Numbered from the stretch's first letter, positions 1 to 8,983 are shown. The stretch: DNA of 32,836 bases from Gammaproteobacteria bacterium (GCA_029240715.1 JARDZR010000011.1:1-32836), one strand, 5' to 3'. Notes: generated by a model from the letters alone, not told the origin. Translations and numbers: made by a program.

Positions 1-45
1 CTGTCAAGGCGTTTTATTAATTTATTTAGCCTTGCGGCCCTTTCT

Positions 46-2439
46 TCATTTTTCAGAAGACTTTTTGAGTTTAGCTGCTCTTTTTGAAGATGTCATCCCT
101 CTTTTTACAGGTTGTGCAAGCGCTGCTTCTAAAACTTGATCAATCCACCGAACGGGTCGAATTTCGATTTCGTTTTTAATCTTGCTTGGGATGTCTTTTA
201 AATCACGACGATTTTCTTCAGGAATCAATACCAGCTTTATTCCGCCGCGATGTGCAGCCAACAGCTTTTCTTTTAAGCCGCCAATAGGCAAGACTTCGCC
301 GCGCAAGGTAATTTCACCTGTCATCGCAACATCAGCCCGCACCGGAGTTTTTGTTAAGACTGAAACCAAAGCAGTGCACATTGCAATACCTGCGCTTGGC
401 CCATCTTTAGGAATCGCCCCTTCAGGCACATGAATATGGATGTCCAGTTTTTCATAAAAATTAGGTGCAATTCCAAGAGAGCTAGCCCGACTTCTGACCA
501 CAGTCATAGCAGCCTGAATTGATTCCTGCATCACATCGCCAAGTTTACCAGTAAATAAGGTTTTACCTTTGCCAGGGACCGCGGTGGCTTCAATTTTAAG
601 CAATTCCCCACCTACTTCAGTCCAAGCCAATCCTGTCACCTGCCCCACTTCATTGTGCTCATCAGCTAAACCATAACGGAAACGATGCACGCCAAGATAA
701 TCTTCTAAATTCTTAGAAGTTACTTTGATGGTTTTTTGCGAGGGTTTTAATAAAATGGATTTAACGGCTTTGCGACAAATCTTAGCAACTTCCCGCTCAA
801 GGCTTCTCACCCCGGATTCACGGGTATAGTAACGAATAATATCCAGCACAACGCTTTCATCTATGGAAATTTCAGACTTCTTCAAACCTGAAGCCTGAAT
901 ATGCTTGGGCACCAGATATTTCATTGCAATATTTAATTTTTCATCTTCGGTATAGCCAGGCAGACGGATCACTTCCATCCTATCCAATAAAGGCCCGGGA
1001 ATGTCCATCGAGTTTGCGGTGGCAATAAACATCACATCTGATAGATCATAATCGACTTCTAGATAATGATCGTTAAATGCGTGGTTTTGCTCAGGATCTA
1101 AGACCTCCAATAAAGCAGAGCTTGGGTCCCCTCTGAAATCCATTGCCATTTTGTCTATTTCATCCAAAAGGAATAATGGGTTTTTAGTTCCTACTTTTGT
1201 CAGCTTCTGAATAATTTTTCCAGGCATGGACCCTACATAGGTGCGACGGTGCCCACGGATCTCAGCTTCGTCACGAATTCCGCCCAAGGCCACTCTGGCA
1301 AATTTCCTACCGGTTGCTCTTGCAATAGAACTGCCTAAAGAAGTTTTACCTACGCCCGGCGGCCCTACTAAACACAAAATCGGACCTTTTAATTTCTTCA
1401 CTCTTTGCTGAACTGCGAGATATTCTAAAATACGTTCTTTAACTTTTTCTAGACCATAGTGGTCTTCATTTAAAATCTTTTCAGCCAGGGTTAAATTATT
1501 TTTAACTTTGGTCGCCTTGGCCCAAGGAACAGCAATCATGGTATCAATATAGTTTCTTGAGACAGTTGCCTCTGCCGACATAGAAGACATGCCTTTAAGT
1601 TTACGCAACTCAGCCATGGTTTTTTCAAGTGCTTCTTGTGGCATCTTGGCTTCAATAATCTTTTTTTCAAGCGCATCTAAAGAGCTATAACCCTCTCCAA
1701 TTTCGCCTAATTCTTTTTGAATGGCTTTCATCTGCTCATTCAAGTAGTACTCACGCTGGTTTTTCTCCATTTGGCGTTTTACGCGCCCGCGAATTCTTTT
1801 TTCAATTTGCAGAATCTCAATTTCATTTTCCATGAGATTCATCAGCTCTTCAATTCGCTTGGTTAAGCTTTGCAGCTCAAGGACCTTTTGGCGGTCCTCA
1901 ATCTTCATAGTCATATGCGCCGCGATAGTATCAACCAAACGCACTGGGTCATCGATGCCAACCAAAGAAGACATAACTTCAGGAGGGATTTTTTTATTGA
2001 GCTTAATGTAGTGATCAAATTGAGCCACTAAGGAACGCAATAAAGCTTCTATATTTTGCTCATTGGTTTCCAAAGTTTTAATAATATGCAACTCAGCACA
2101 GATATACTGGTCGTTTTTAACAAACTGGGAAATTTTGGCGCGCTGCACCCCTTCCACCAATACTTTTAACGTACCATCTGGCAAACGCAGTAACTGTAAA
2201 ATAGACGCAATGGTACCCACTTGATATAAATCTTTTTCAGTTGGGTTTTCTTCGGTAGGATTTTGCTGTGACACCAAAAAGATTTTCTGTTCTTCTGTCA
2301 TCGCTGCTTCTAGAGCATTGACTGACTTCTCACGACCTACAAATAAAGGGATAACCATATGGGGATAGACTACAACATCACGTAAAGGCAATACTGGATA
2401 TTGAGTTTTACTCGATTTTACTGCTGGAGTTTCGGGCAT
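46..2439 (-). CDS. lon: ATP-dependent protease Lon (LonA)
   Basis: Cytosolic ATP-dependent serine protease that degrades misfolded and regulatory proteins. The order is an N-terminal substrate-binding (LAN) domain with a coiled coil to about residue 300, an AAA+ module with Walker A GPPGVGKT near residue 360, and a C-terminal protease domain. The nucleophile lies in GPSAGIAM (about S682, E. coli S679) and the partner lysine in GGLKEKLL (about K725). The length of 797 aa is close to the family norm of about 784; the excess is a Lys/Ser-rich tail. A GTG two codons upstream (2445) is possible, but the ATG at 2439 sits better behind AGGTAG. It is last in the tig-clpP-clpX-lon cassette, 85 nt after clpX, with its own weak promoter match. 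Identity is certain; only the start is open. Confidence 0.98.
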   Translation of the reverse strand: MPETPAVKSSKTQYPVLPLRDVVVYPHMVIPLFVGREKSVNALEAAMTEEQKIFLVSQQNPTEENPTEKDLYQVGTIASILQLLRLPDGTLKVLVEGVQRAKISQFVKNDQYICAELHIIKTLETNEQNIEALLRSLVAQFDHYIKLNKKIPPEVMSSLVGIDDPVRLVDTIAAHMTMKIEDRQKVLELQSLTKRIEELMNLMENEIEILQIEKRIRGRVKRQMEKNQREYYLNEQMKAIQKELGEIGEGYSSLDALEKKIIEAKMPQEALEKTMAELRKLKGMSSMSAEATVSRNYIDTMIAVPWAKATKVKNNLTLAEKILNEDHYGLEKVKERILEYLAVQQRVKKLKGPILCLVGPPGVGKTSLGSSIARATGRKFARVALGGIRDEAEIRGHRRTYVGSMPGKIIQKLTKVGTKNPLFLLDEIDKMAMDFRGDPSSALLEVLDPEQNHAFNDHYLEVDYDLSDVMFIATANSMDIPGPLLDRMEVIRLPGYTEDEKLNIAMKYLVPKHIQASGLKKSEISIDESVVLDIIRYYTRESGVRSLEREVAKICRKAVKSILLKPSQKTIKVTSKNLEDYLGVHRFRYGLADEHNEVGQVTGLAWTEVGGELLKIEATAVPGKGKTLFTGKLGDVMQESIQAAMTVVRSRASSLGIAPNFYEKLDIHIHVPEGAIPKDGPSAGIAMCTALVSVLTKTPVRADVAMTGEITLRGEVLPIGGLKEKLLAAHRGGIKLVLIPEENRRDLKDIPSKIKNEIEIRPVRWIDQVLEAALAQPVKRGMTSSKRAAKLKKSSEK

Positions 2440-2476
2440 GTTCACCTACCTGCTATTAGTTTCTAAATCCCCGCCT

Positions 2477-2502
2477 TCACGGGGATAGATTATCTTCTCA
2501 AT
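2477..2502 (-). promoter_or_regulatory. Possible heat-shock (sigma-32) promoter of lon
   Basis: On the minus strand ATTGAGA (2502-2496) lies 11 nt before CCCCGTGA (2484-2477), a partial match to the sigma-32 pattern CTTGAAA-N11..16-CCCCATNT. The -10 overlaps a small hairpin (arms ATCCCCG and CGGGGAT, 2467-2486). E. coli lon also has a heat-shock promoter in this gap. The match is weak, with both boxes imperfect and the spacer at the lower limit. Confidence 0.3.
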
Positions 2503-2524
2503 GGCAATGCTATTAAGAAATTTA

Positions 2525-3784
2525 TCAAGCTAAACGTTGCTGTTGTTCATTTTCCATTACAAGCAATGGAGTTTTTTCGCCAGTGATGACTGTTTCATCG
2601 ATAACGACCTTTTTAACCTTTTCCATGGTAGGCAAGTTAAACATGGTATCAAGCAAAGCATGCTCTAGAATTGAGCGCAAACCGCGCGCCCCTGTTTTAC
2701 GTTGCAAAGCGCGTTTAGCAGTTTCATGGACCGCAGCTTCAGTAAAGACAAACTCCACACCTTCCATTTCAAAAAGTCTGGCATACTGTTTAGCCAAAGC
2801 ATTTTTGGGTTCAACCAGAATTTTTACCAATGCAGCTTCATCTAATTCTTCCAGTGTAGCGATGACAGGTAAACGGCCGATAAACTCTGGAATCAATCCA
2901 AATTTAATCAAGTCACCCGGTTCAACTGTTGCTAAAAGCTCAGTATGGGTTTTCTGATCTTTTTCGCCGGTTATCGCAGCGTCAAAACCAATACCCGATC
3001 TTTCAGTGCGGGACCTGATGATTTTTTCTAAGCCATCAAAAGCACCGCCACAAATGAATAAGATCTTCGAGGTGTCAATCTGTTCAAACTCTTGCTGAGG
3101 ATGTTTGCGCCCGCCTTTAGGAGGAATAGAAGCAATTGTACCTTCAATTAATTTCAACAAAGCTTGTTGCACCCCTTCTCCTGAAACATCACGAGTAATG
3201 GAAGGGTTTTCTGATTTACGAGCAATTTTGTCGATTTCATCAATATAGATAATGCCCTTTTGAGCACGCTCCACATCATAATCAGCATTTTGTAATAGTT
3301 TTTGAATGACATTTTCAACGTCTTCGCCAACATAGCCCGCTTCTGTCAAAGTGGTGGCATCAGCCATTGCAAAAGGCACATTTAAACTTTTTGCCAAAGT
3401 TTGAGCCAATAAAGTTTTACCTGAACCGGTTGGCCCCACTAATAAAATATTGCTCTTGCTGAGCTCTACATCATTATCTTTTGCTTTGGAGCGAATGCGT
3501 TTGTAGTGATTATAAACAGCAACAGCCAATACTTTTTTAGCAGTATCTTGGCCAATGACATAATCAGATAAAATATGGTGAATTTCCTGAGGAGTGGGTA
3601 ATTTGATTTGATCACCACTTACCACAGGAGAGCTGATCTGGTCTTCTGTAATAATATCATTGCATAAATGCACACACTCATCGCAAATATGGACCGAAGG
3701 CCCTGCGATCAGTTTTTTAACTTCATTCTGACTTTTACCACAGAATGAACAATACAGCATTGTAGAATTTTCTTTTTTAGTCAT
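2525..3784 (-). CDS. clpX: ATP-dependent Clp protease ATPase subunit ClpX
   Basis: AAA+ unfoldase that recognises tagged substrates and threads them into ClpP. The N-terminal zinc-binding domain has two CxxC pairs (CSFC near residue 12 and CDEC near residue 34). The AAA+ core has Walker A GPTGSGKT near residue 117, pore loop GYVGED, Walker B IIYIDEID, the RKH loop (GGRKHPQQ) and sensor 2 GARGLRS. The IGF loop that docks on ClpP is present in ERSGIGFD. At 419 aa it is near the usual 424. An ATG at M9 is a less likely alternative start. It lies 102 nt after clpP, with a hairpin and a strong sigma-32-like promoter in the gap, so it can probably be transcribed both with clpP and on its own. Confidence 0.98.
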   Translation of the reverse strand: MTKKENSTMLYCSFCGKSQNEVKKLIAGPSVHICDECVHLCNDIITEDQISSPVVSGDQIKLPTPQEIHHILSDYVIGQDTAKKVLAVAVYNHYKRIRSKAKDNDVELSKSNILLVGPTGSGKTLLAQTLAKSLNVPFAMADATTLTEAGYVGEDVENVIQKLLQNADYDVERAQKGIIYIDEIDKIARKSENPSITRDVSGEGVQQALLKLIEGTIASIPPKGGRKHPQQEFEQIDTSKILFICGGAFDGLEKIIRSRTERSGIGFDAAITGEKDQKTHTELLATVEPGDLIKFGLIPEFIGRLPVIATLEELDEAALVKILVEPKNALAKQYARLFEMEGVEFVFTEAAVHETAKRALQRKTGARGLRSILEHALLDTMFNLPTMEKVKKVVIDETVITGEKTPLLVMENEQQQRLA

Positions 3785-3814
3785 GTTTAGTTCTCTTAGC
3801 GCAACATGATAACA

Positions 3815-3843
3815 AGATGGGACTTTTTGATACGTTTTTCAAG
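3815..3843 (-). promoter_or_regulatory. Heat-shock (sigma-32) promoter of clpX
   Basis: On the minus strand CTTGAAA (3843-3837) is a perfect sigma-32 -35 box. It is followed after 14 nt by TCCCATCT (3822-3815), a 7/8 match to CCCCATNT. The predicted transcript starts about 25 nt before the clpX ATG. The -35 lies inside one arm of the inverted repeat at 3835-3880. Confidence 0.6.
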
Positions 3844-3880
3844 AGCGCAGCCTGCTATCTTATGCCACGCTCTTGAAAAA
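3835..3880. repeat. 13-bp perfect inverted repeat between clpP and clpX
   Basis: The arms TTTTTCAAGAGCG (3835-3847) and CGCTCTTGAAAAA (3868-3880) are exact reverse complements separated by 20 nt. The RNA would form a 13-bp stem. No T-tract follows in the direction of transcription, so it is not a classical intrinsic terminator. It may instead stabilise or process the clpP 3' end. Confidence 0.75.
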
Positions 3881-3886
3881 GAAGAT

Positions 3887-4504
3887 TTATTTATCAGATT
3901 TTTGAGCGATAGAAGAACGCTTCTCAAAAATAGCGTCAATTAAACCATAATCTAAAGCGGCCTTAGCATCCAAAAAGTTATCACGATCGGTATCTTTTGA
4001 CACTTGCTTAATATCTTGGCCGGTGTGTTTAGCCAAAACTCCATTTAATAGCTCTTTGATTTTCAAGGTTTGTCGAGCATGAATTTCGATATCAGAAGCC
4101 TGCCCTTGGAAACCGCCTAAAGGCTGGTGAATCATCACGGAGGAATGCGGCAAGCAGTAACGCTTACCTTTTGTTCCTGCGGCCAATAATACTGCTCCCA
4201 TACTTGCAGCTTGACCAATACATAAAGTACTGACATCAGGCTTAATAAATTGCATGGTATCGTAAATTGACATGCCTGCTGTTACCACTCCTCCAGGAGA
4301 GTTAATATAAAGGCTGATGTCTTTGTCTGGATTTTCTGACTCTAAAAACAATAACTGGGCCACCACAAGATTTGCCATGTGGTCATCGATTGGTCCCACC
4401 AAGAAAATAACTCTTTCCTTCAACAAGCGTGAATAAATATCAAAAGCTCTTTCACCTCTTGCAGTCTGCTCAATTACCATTGGGACTAAATTTGCACTAA
4501 TCAC
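3887..4504 (-). CDS. clpP: ATP-dependent Clp protease proteolytic subunit ClpP
   Basis: Serine peptidase that forms the tetradecameric chamber of ClpXP. The catalytic triad is visible as S101 (GQAASMGA), H126 (SVMIHQP) and D175 (DRDNF), each offset by +4 from mature E. coli numbering (S97, H122, D171). The mature sequence therefore starts near N5 and the prosequence is only about four residues, against 14 in E. coli. The start is GTG at 4504, preceded by AGAGAG at good spacing; no ATG fits better. It lies 45 nt downstream of tig and upstream of clpX in the standard cassette. Confidence 0.98.
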   Translation of the reverse strand: MISANLVPMVIEQTARGERAFDIYSRLLKERVIFLVGPIDDHMANLVVAQLLFLESENPDKDISLYINSPGGVVTAGMSIYDTMQFIKPDVSTLCIGQAASMGAVLLAAGTKGKRYCLPHSSVMIHQPLGGFQGQASDIEIHARQTLKIKELLNGVLAKHTGQDIKQVSKDTDRDNFLDAKAALDYGLIDAIFEKRSSIAQKSDK

Positions 4505-4549
4505 GTGTTTTTTCTCTCTTCAATCAGTTAGTTATCATCAAAAGCTCAA

Positions 4550-5896
4550 TTAAGAAGCAGCCCTTTGTTGCATGACTTCGGAAAACTTCATTGGCTTCTC
4601 ATTCACTTTAGCGGATTCAAGAATTTTTTCCACCACTTGTTCTTCGACAACTATCTGTTCAATTTCCGCCATTTGATTCTTATCGCTATAGTAGTGTTTA
4701 GCTACTTCTTCTGGGTCTTCAAATACAGAAACCATTTTATCGACTAATGCTTTCACTTTAGTTTGATCTGGCTTGATGCTGTTTTGAGTAATCACTTTAT
4801 TCATCAAGAGGCCCAAAGTAACACGACGCTTAGCTTGCTCTTCAAATAATTCATTTGGCAACTCTGGCTGCTGAGTCGATTTATTTTTTTGCCACATCCC
4901 CATTCTCTGCAAAGCCTGTTGCTTTAATCTTTCAATTTCCTCATTGACTAAGCCAGAAGGAAGCTCAACGGTATTATGCTTTAACAAGCCATCCATTACC
5001 TGATCTTTAACTTTGTTTTTCAAAGTAAATTCAAGCTCGCGCTCCATATTATTGCGCACTTCTTTTTGTAGTTTTGCAAAATCGGACACATTAAATAATT
5101 TAGCCAGCTCTTCACCTAAAGCAGGCAAAATAGGCTCGGAGACTTCTTTAACCGTGATTTTAAACATAACAGGCTTGCCTGCAAATTTATCGGAATGATA
5201 GTCAGCAGGAAAGCTCAAATTAAGCTCACGAGATTCGCCAGACTTCATGCCTTCAATACCTGCTTCAAAACCAGCAATCATTTGCTTGGAACCTAAAACT
5301 AAAGGCACATCATTAGCAGAGCCGCCTTCAAATTTCTCGCCATCCATAAAGCCTTCAAAATCAATGATCACACGATCACCGTCTTTTGCAGCTCGCTCAA
5401 CTTTTTCCCATTTAGCATGTTGTTTGCGCAGGGTTTCCATCATTTCAGCTAAGTCTGCATCGGTAACATTTGCCACTGGCTTTTCAATAATTAACTGATC
5501 CAAGCCTTTGACTTCTACTTCAGGGAATACTTCAAAGCTAGCTTTAAATTCAAGATCAGCTTCGGGTTTATCCGATACAATTTCAATTTTTGGCATGCTG
5601 GCAGGATTTAATTTGGACTGTTGAATCGCTTCATAGAAGCCTTTTTGCAACATCTCGCTTATTACCTCATGACGCACTGCATTTCTGATAGGCTCAAAAC
5701 GCTTAGCTAATGGATGTTCTTTATTGTTCAAAGGCAATGGCTGTTTGCGAGAGACTGCTTTGGGAAAGCCTTCTATATCAGCGGTTCTTGCTACTTCGTT
5801 TAAGCGTTGATTATAACGCTCTGCAATTTTGGCTGCCGGGATGCTTACATCAATAGTGCGATGGATGCCGTTGGACTGACTAACTGAAACTTTCAT
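4550..5896 (-). CDS. tig: Trigger factor, ribosome-associated chaperone and prolyl isomerase
   Basis: Chaperone that binds nascent chains at the ribosomal tunnel exit. It has an N-terminal ribosome-binding domain (1-about 130), an FKBP-type isomerase domain around DGDRVIIDFEGF (about 170-260) and a helical C-terminal chaperone domain. The ATG at 5896 is chosen because GAGG lies 6 nt ahead; the longer frame would start at a GTG with no binding site. That gives 448 aa, against 432 in E. coli. The ribosome-docking loop is unusual: E. coli G43-FRKGKVP aligns with G43-FPKAVSRKQPLP here, so R45 is proline, the GKVP part is lost, and about 12 extra residues precede VRHEV. It is first in the tig-clpP-clpX-lon cassette, behind a heat-shock promoter match. 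Confidence 0.97.
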   Translation of the reverse strand: MKVSVSQSNGIHRTIDVSIPAAKIAERYNQRLNEVARTADIEGFPKAVSRKQPLPLNNKEHPLAKRFEPIRNAVRHEVISEMLQKGFYEAIQQSKLNPASMPKIEIVSDKPEADLEFKASFEVFPEVEVKGLDQLIIEKPVANVTDADLAEMMETLRKQHAKWEKVERAAKDGDRVIIDFEGFMDGEKFEGGSANDVPLVLGSKQMIAGFEAGIEGMKSGESRELNLSFPADYHSDKFAGKPVMFKITVKEVSEPILPALGEELAKLFNVSDFAKLQKEVRNNMERELEFTLKNKVKDQVMDGLLKHNTVELPSGLVNEEIERLKQQALQRMGMWQKNKSTQQPELPNELFEEQAKRRVTLGLLMNKVITQNSIKPDQTKVKALVDKMVSVFEDPEEVAKHYYSDKNQMAEIEQIVVEEQVVEKILESAKVNEKPMKFSEVMQQRAAS

Positions 5897-5933
5897 GGTT
5901 TGCCTCACTTGTGTATGAATTTCTCAAAAACAT

Positions 5934-5961
5934 AAATGGGGGCAATTGTAAGGATATCAAG
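5934..5961 (-). promoter_or_regulatory. Heat-shock (sigma-32) promoter of tig-clpP
   Basis: On the minus strand CTTGATA (5961-5955) is followed after 13 nt by CCCCATTT (5941-5934). The -10 matches CCCCATNT perfectly and the -35 matches six of seven positions of CTTGAAA. The predicted start lies about 30 nt before the tig ATG. This would place the chaperone/protease cassette under RpoH control. Confidence 0.65.
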
Positions 5962-6168
5962 CGCTGATGTCTACCTGTTATATAAAATTGAATGCAATTA
6001 TGGCATTGCTCTAGTCAGGTATGGCATAGCATTTATTTAAATTTAGCTACTAAAACCCATAAGCTAAATCTTCGTGAGTCTATTTTTTACTCTTTACTTT
6101 GTTTTCTTTTTTGTTAGCATGGAAAACATAAAGAGAACTTCATAACTATTTCCTTAAGGAGCAAAACA

Positions 6169-6351
6169 ATGTCAAAAACTAAAGAACTTAACTGGCAACG
6201 CAGCCAAATGATTAGATTATTAAATGAGTTATCGGATTCTCAAATTAGCAACCTGTATTTACCCTTTATCAATAATGTCAGAGGCATCTATGGCTGGAAA
6301 AACTGGTTTATAAAATCGAATCGCGAGTTGAAGCACAAGACAATGGCTTAA
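6169..6351 (+). CDS. Hypothetical 60-aa protein
   Basis: A short frame with a very good ribosome binding site (AAGGAG, 7 nt before ATG). The product is basic and mostly helical-looking, with aromatic residues in the second half (YGWKNWF) and no signal peptide or membrane segment. I do not recognise a family. It stands alone between tig (divergent) and the exported 232-aa protein, in the accessory block between tig and tRNA-Leu. The binding site and the clear start make it likely to be real, but nothing shows its function. Confidence 0.6.
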   Translation: MSKTKELNWQRSQMIRLLNELSDSQISNLYLPFINNVRGIYGWKNWFIKSNRELKHKTMA

Positions 6352-6479
6352 ATTAAAAACAGCTCAAAGTTTTCCCCTGCTGTAGAAAAATAAATCTAAA
6401 GCTCCGTTCGCTATTTACAACATAATTTTCCAAGCTTAAATTGGGTTGCTGTTCAAATCTAAATTAAGAGGGGAAAATT

Positions 6480-7178
6480 ATGTTAGGACGTTTATTGTTA
6501 ATTGCTTCAAGTTTTTTTGCTGTTGTGCAAGCCCAAGAACGCCAAACGCAATCTGATAAGTTTGCTGGCTTATTAACAGCTTTTTCTACGCCTATTAGAG
6601 ATGAGCTGGCTGGTTTTGATTTTGATTTGGGCATACAGGCAAGGCAGCTTTTAGAGTTACTCAAAAGTGATTCCAGTTCAAATGAAGATGAAATGCTTCC
6701 TAGTTTTTTTGCTTCGGCTGAGCAAGCAATGGAATATCTTTGTAATCCTGAAATACGCAGAATGATGCCTGTAAATTATCCTAACCATTTTTTCAACTAT
6801 ATCTACAATACAGCTACTTTGGCCCTGCAGTCAGAAAGCCCACAGAATAAAGCTCGCGGCACGGAGTTAATGAACTTTTGCTTGCTCAATGACCCTCAGT
6901 TTGCTGAGTCTGATAAAGAGACCCAGCATAGCACGGTAGCTGCTTTTAGCTATCTCATGGCTTATTACGATAAGACCGGGGATAAAGGCACTGCAGATCA
7001 TTGCCAAGGGCATATTGTTAAGCTTATAACTGCAAAAGAAAACTCTGAGCAGGCCATCGAAGCTTACAAACAATATCAAGAAGGCCATAATGGACAATTT
7101 TTTAATGCAGGGCCTGTCTGTACAAGTTTAATGACGCTTAAAACAGACCAAGTTTCAACTGCAAAAAATGAGCTGTAA
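6480..7178 (+). CDS. Hypothetical exported protein, 232 aa
   Basis: ATG preceded by AGAGGGG at about 7 nt. The N-terminus has one Arg, a hydrophobic stretch (LLLIASSFFAVV) and a likely signal peptidase I site VQA|QE near residue 18, so the product is probably periplasmic or secreted. The mature part is mostly alpha-helical, moderately acidic and has scattered cysteines (for example in YLCNPE and MNFCLL). No catalytic motif or known domain is recognisable. It is followed 18 nt later by a strong intrinsic terminator, so it is probably monocistronic. It could be a lineage-specific secreted factor; that is only inference from its export signal and orphan status. Confidence 0.75.
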   Translation: MLGRLLLIASSFFAVVQAQERQTQSDKFAGLLTAFSTPIRDELAGFDFDLGIQARQLLELLKSDSSSNEDEMLPSFFASAEQAMEYLCNPEIRRMMPVNYPNHFFNYIYNTATLALQSESPQNKARGTELMNFCLLNDPQFAESDKETQHSTVAAFSYLMAYYDKTGDKGTADHCQGHIVKLITAKENSEQAIEAYKQYQEGHNGQFFNAGPVCTSLMTLKTDQVSTAKNEL

Positions 7179-7196
7179 GCTCTAGTCAAGTGGTTT

Positions 7197-7226
7197 AAAC
7201 GGCCAAGCTTGGCTTGGCCGTTTTTA
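7197..7226 (+). terminator. Intrinsic terminator after the exported protein
   Basis: A 12-bp perfect stem AAACGGCCAAGC (7197-7208), a 3-nt loop and GCTTGGCCGTTT (7212-7223), running into a short T-tract. Confidence 0.85.
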
Positions 7227-7334
7227 TTTCCAAGTCTCGCCAATGCTTTCTTCTTCAGCCCATTAAAACGAATACAAGCCATGTGCTGTATGCCAGAATC
7301 AGGCAGTTGCTAGCTCATAACTCAGCAAGGATTA

Positions 7335-7691
7335 ATTTGGTATATACAAGATTGATTAATTGAGCCAGAACATATTTATTTCAGCATATTAACAATAGGA
7401 GAGTTAAAAAGCGGGAAATTGCGCAAGGAGTCTGGAAAGCCGCGTTTAGAACTTGAGCGATGGCTAGATGAGGAAATAATTGAAGCCTACGCAGATAGAA
7501 TCCTAGCTATTGATATGCAAGTCATTAATAAGTGCTCACAAATGACCGCGGAGAATAAAAAGAAAGGCCGGCCACTTACTGTAATAGATTCCCTGATAGC
7601 CTCAACAGCATTAGCATACGATTTAAAGCTTGTTACCAGAAATGTTAAAGATTTTAAAGGATTAGTAGACTACATCAATCCTTTTGATTAG
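7335..7691 (+). pseudogene. 5'-truncated VapC-family PIN-domain toxin
   Basis: The open frame runs from a TAA just before 7335 to 7691. The first possible internal start is a TTG at 7419. The residues resemble the latter three quarters of a VapC/FitB-type PIN ribonuclease: FSILTIGELKSGK, then KGRPLTVIDSLIA, then LVTRNVKDF. The second, third and fourth acidic residues are therefore present, but the N-terminal strand with the first catalytic Asp (usually LLDTNV) and the true start codon are missing. No antitoxin gene is visible upstream. The stop lies one base from the CCA end of tRNA-Leu. It is most likely a decayed toxin left by an insertion beside the tRNA. Confidence 0.7.
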
Positions 7692-7692
7692 A

Positions 7693-7777
<85 letters not shown>

Positions 7778-7789
7778 ACGAAGCTGTGC

Positions 7790-7818
7790 ATCATAAAGAG
7801 TTTAGCTAACTTTTTCAA
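7790..7818 (-). promoter_or_regulatory. Promoter of tRNA-Leu
   Basis: On the minus strand TTGAAA (7818-7813), a 17-nt spacer and TATGAT (7795-7790), each 5/6 to the sigma-70 consensus. The 5' end of tRNA-Leu is 12 nt further. This allows tRNA-Leu to be expressed separately from the Pro-Arg-His unit. Confidence 0.6.
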
Positions 7819-7873
7819 GTATTGGTCTATATTTAAAATATCTGTGGAACTAAAATAACAATAAAAAGACACC

Positions 7874-8908
7874 ATGAGACCACCTGCACACTTATTACAT
7901 ACGCATGACAACCTTATTGGCTATTCGCGCAAGCGTTCTGGCAAAAAATTTACATACTTCAATGAAAATGGGCGCCCTATTAAGCAGGCTTCCACGATTG
8001 AGCGACTCAACAAAATAGGGATCCCTCCTGCCTGGACCAAAGTCTGGATCTGCAAAGATGAAAACGGTTGCTTACAGGCCTCAGGACGTGATGAGCGGGG
8101 CCGAAAACAATACATTTATCATCCTGACTGGGTGACTTACCGCAATTTAGATAAGTTTCAGAACCTGCTGAGTTTTGGCAAAAAACTACCCCATATTAGA
8201 AAGGTGCTCAAAAAGGATATCTATCGCCATGGATGGCCCAAGGAGAAAGTTTTGGCCCTGGCGCTTTCAATTATTGATGTCACTTATATGAGAATAGGTA
8301 ATCAGCGTTATCGAAAGCAAAACAATACCTATGGCCTTACCACCTTAAGAAGACGTCATCTTTCAGCCAGCAAAGCTCATATTGAGTTTTCTTATGTCGC
8401 AAAATGGTCTAAACAACGTAAAGTAAAACTCACCAATCGGACCTTGGTTAAGCTTATTAAAGAATGCGCCGAACTTCCAGGCCACGAACTGTTTCATTAT
8501 ATGGATGCCCAAGGAAAGTCCCACCAAATCCATTCTCATGATGTAAATGATTATTTAAACCAAATTACTCGCGAACAAGCCGAACACTTCACTGCCAAAG
8601 ACTTTAGAACCTGGGGCGGCAGTGTGACTGCTCTAGAAGTTTTAAAGAAAGCTAAAGCCGAAGTGGAAGACAATCCAAGAAAAAGCTTAATTCGAAATGT
8701 AATCTGTCATGTATCCAGAGTATTGGGTAATACTGAAGCTATCTGCCGCAAATACTACATTCATCCTGCTGTGATCAGCGCCATAGAAAATGGCAATAGC
8801 GAAGAATATTTGGCCCTCACAGAAAAGCTTTCAACCCATCAATCCTCTTTGCTTAATGTGCACGAAAAACAACTACTGATTTTACTGGAAGAATTTTATA
8901 AAAAATAG
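7874..8908 (+). CDS. DNA topoisomerase IB (poxvirus-like type)
   Basis: Relaxes supercoils through a 3'-phosphotyrosyl intermediate. The N-terminal DNA-binding part contains KKFTYFNENGRPI and IPPAWTKVWI, followed by GRDERGRKQYIYHP. The catalytic domain has YMRIGNQRY and TYGLTTLRRRHL (catalytic Arg/Lys), KDFRTWGGS and the nucleophile region CRKYYIHP with Y295. At 344 aa it matches bacterial TopIB proteins, which are small and patchily distributed. It is encoded alone on the plus strand between tRNA-Leu and a ferritin-like gene, in the block that separates tRNA-Leu from tRNA-His. That setting suggests an accessory gene. Family assignment is firm; the role in the cell is not known from sequence. 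Confidence 0.93.
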   Translation: MRPPAHLLHTHDNLIGYSRKRSGKKFTYFNENGRPIKQASTIERLNKIGIPPAWTKVWICKDENGCLQASGRDERGRKQYIYHPDWVTYRNLDKFQNLLSFGKKLPHIRKVLKKDIYRHGWPKEKVLALALSIIDVTYMRIGNQRYRKQNNTYGLTTLRRRHLSASKAHIEFSYVAKWSKQRKVKLTNRTLVKLIKECAELPGHELFHYMDAQGKSHQIHSHDVNDYLNQITREQAEHFTAKDFRTWGGSVTALEVLKKAKAEVEDNPRKSLIRNVICHVSRVLGNTEAICRKYYIHPAVISAIENGNSEEYLALTEKLSTHQSSLLNVHEKQLLILLEEFYKK

Positions 8909-8934
8909 ACGCCAGCCCTTATGCTAACTTGCAA

Positions 8935-8948
8935 TTTGCCTAGGCAAA
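8935..8948. repeat. 14-bp perfect palindrome
   Basis: TTTGCCTAGGCAAA, 27 bp after the topoisomerase stop and 123 bp before the ferritin-like gene. It has no T-tract, so it is more operator-like than terminator-like. Confidence 0.5.
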
Positions 8949-8965
8949 GAGTATAAAGTAGATAT

Positions 8966-8983
8966 CTTATAGAATTCTATAAG
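8966..8983. promoter_or_regulatory. 18-bp perfect palindrome, candidate operator
   Basis: CTTATAGAATTCTATAAG is fully self-complementary. It lies in the AT-rich region about 90 bp upstream of the ferritin-like gene. A dimeric regulator site is plausible, but no particular regulator is recognised. Confidence 0.4.

Noticed and set aside
1-45. TTGACA on the minus strand (7-2), possibly the -35 of a gene downstream of lon such as hupB
   Set aside because: The -10 and the gene would be outside the window, so it cannot be supported.
182-433. 83-aa plus-strand frame inside lon, with similar frames inside clpX, tig, mutS and the MFS genes
   Set aside because: Shadows of strongly conserved genes on the other strand, without ribosome binding sites.
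6867-7282. Minus-strand frames of 76 and 68 aa over the exported-protein gene
   Set aside because: Antisense to a gene with clear start, signal peptide and terminator; the second runs through the terminator hairpin.
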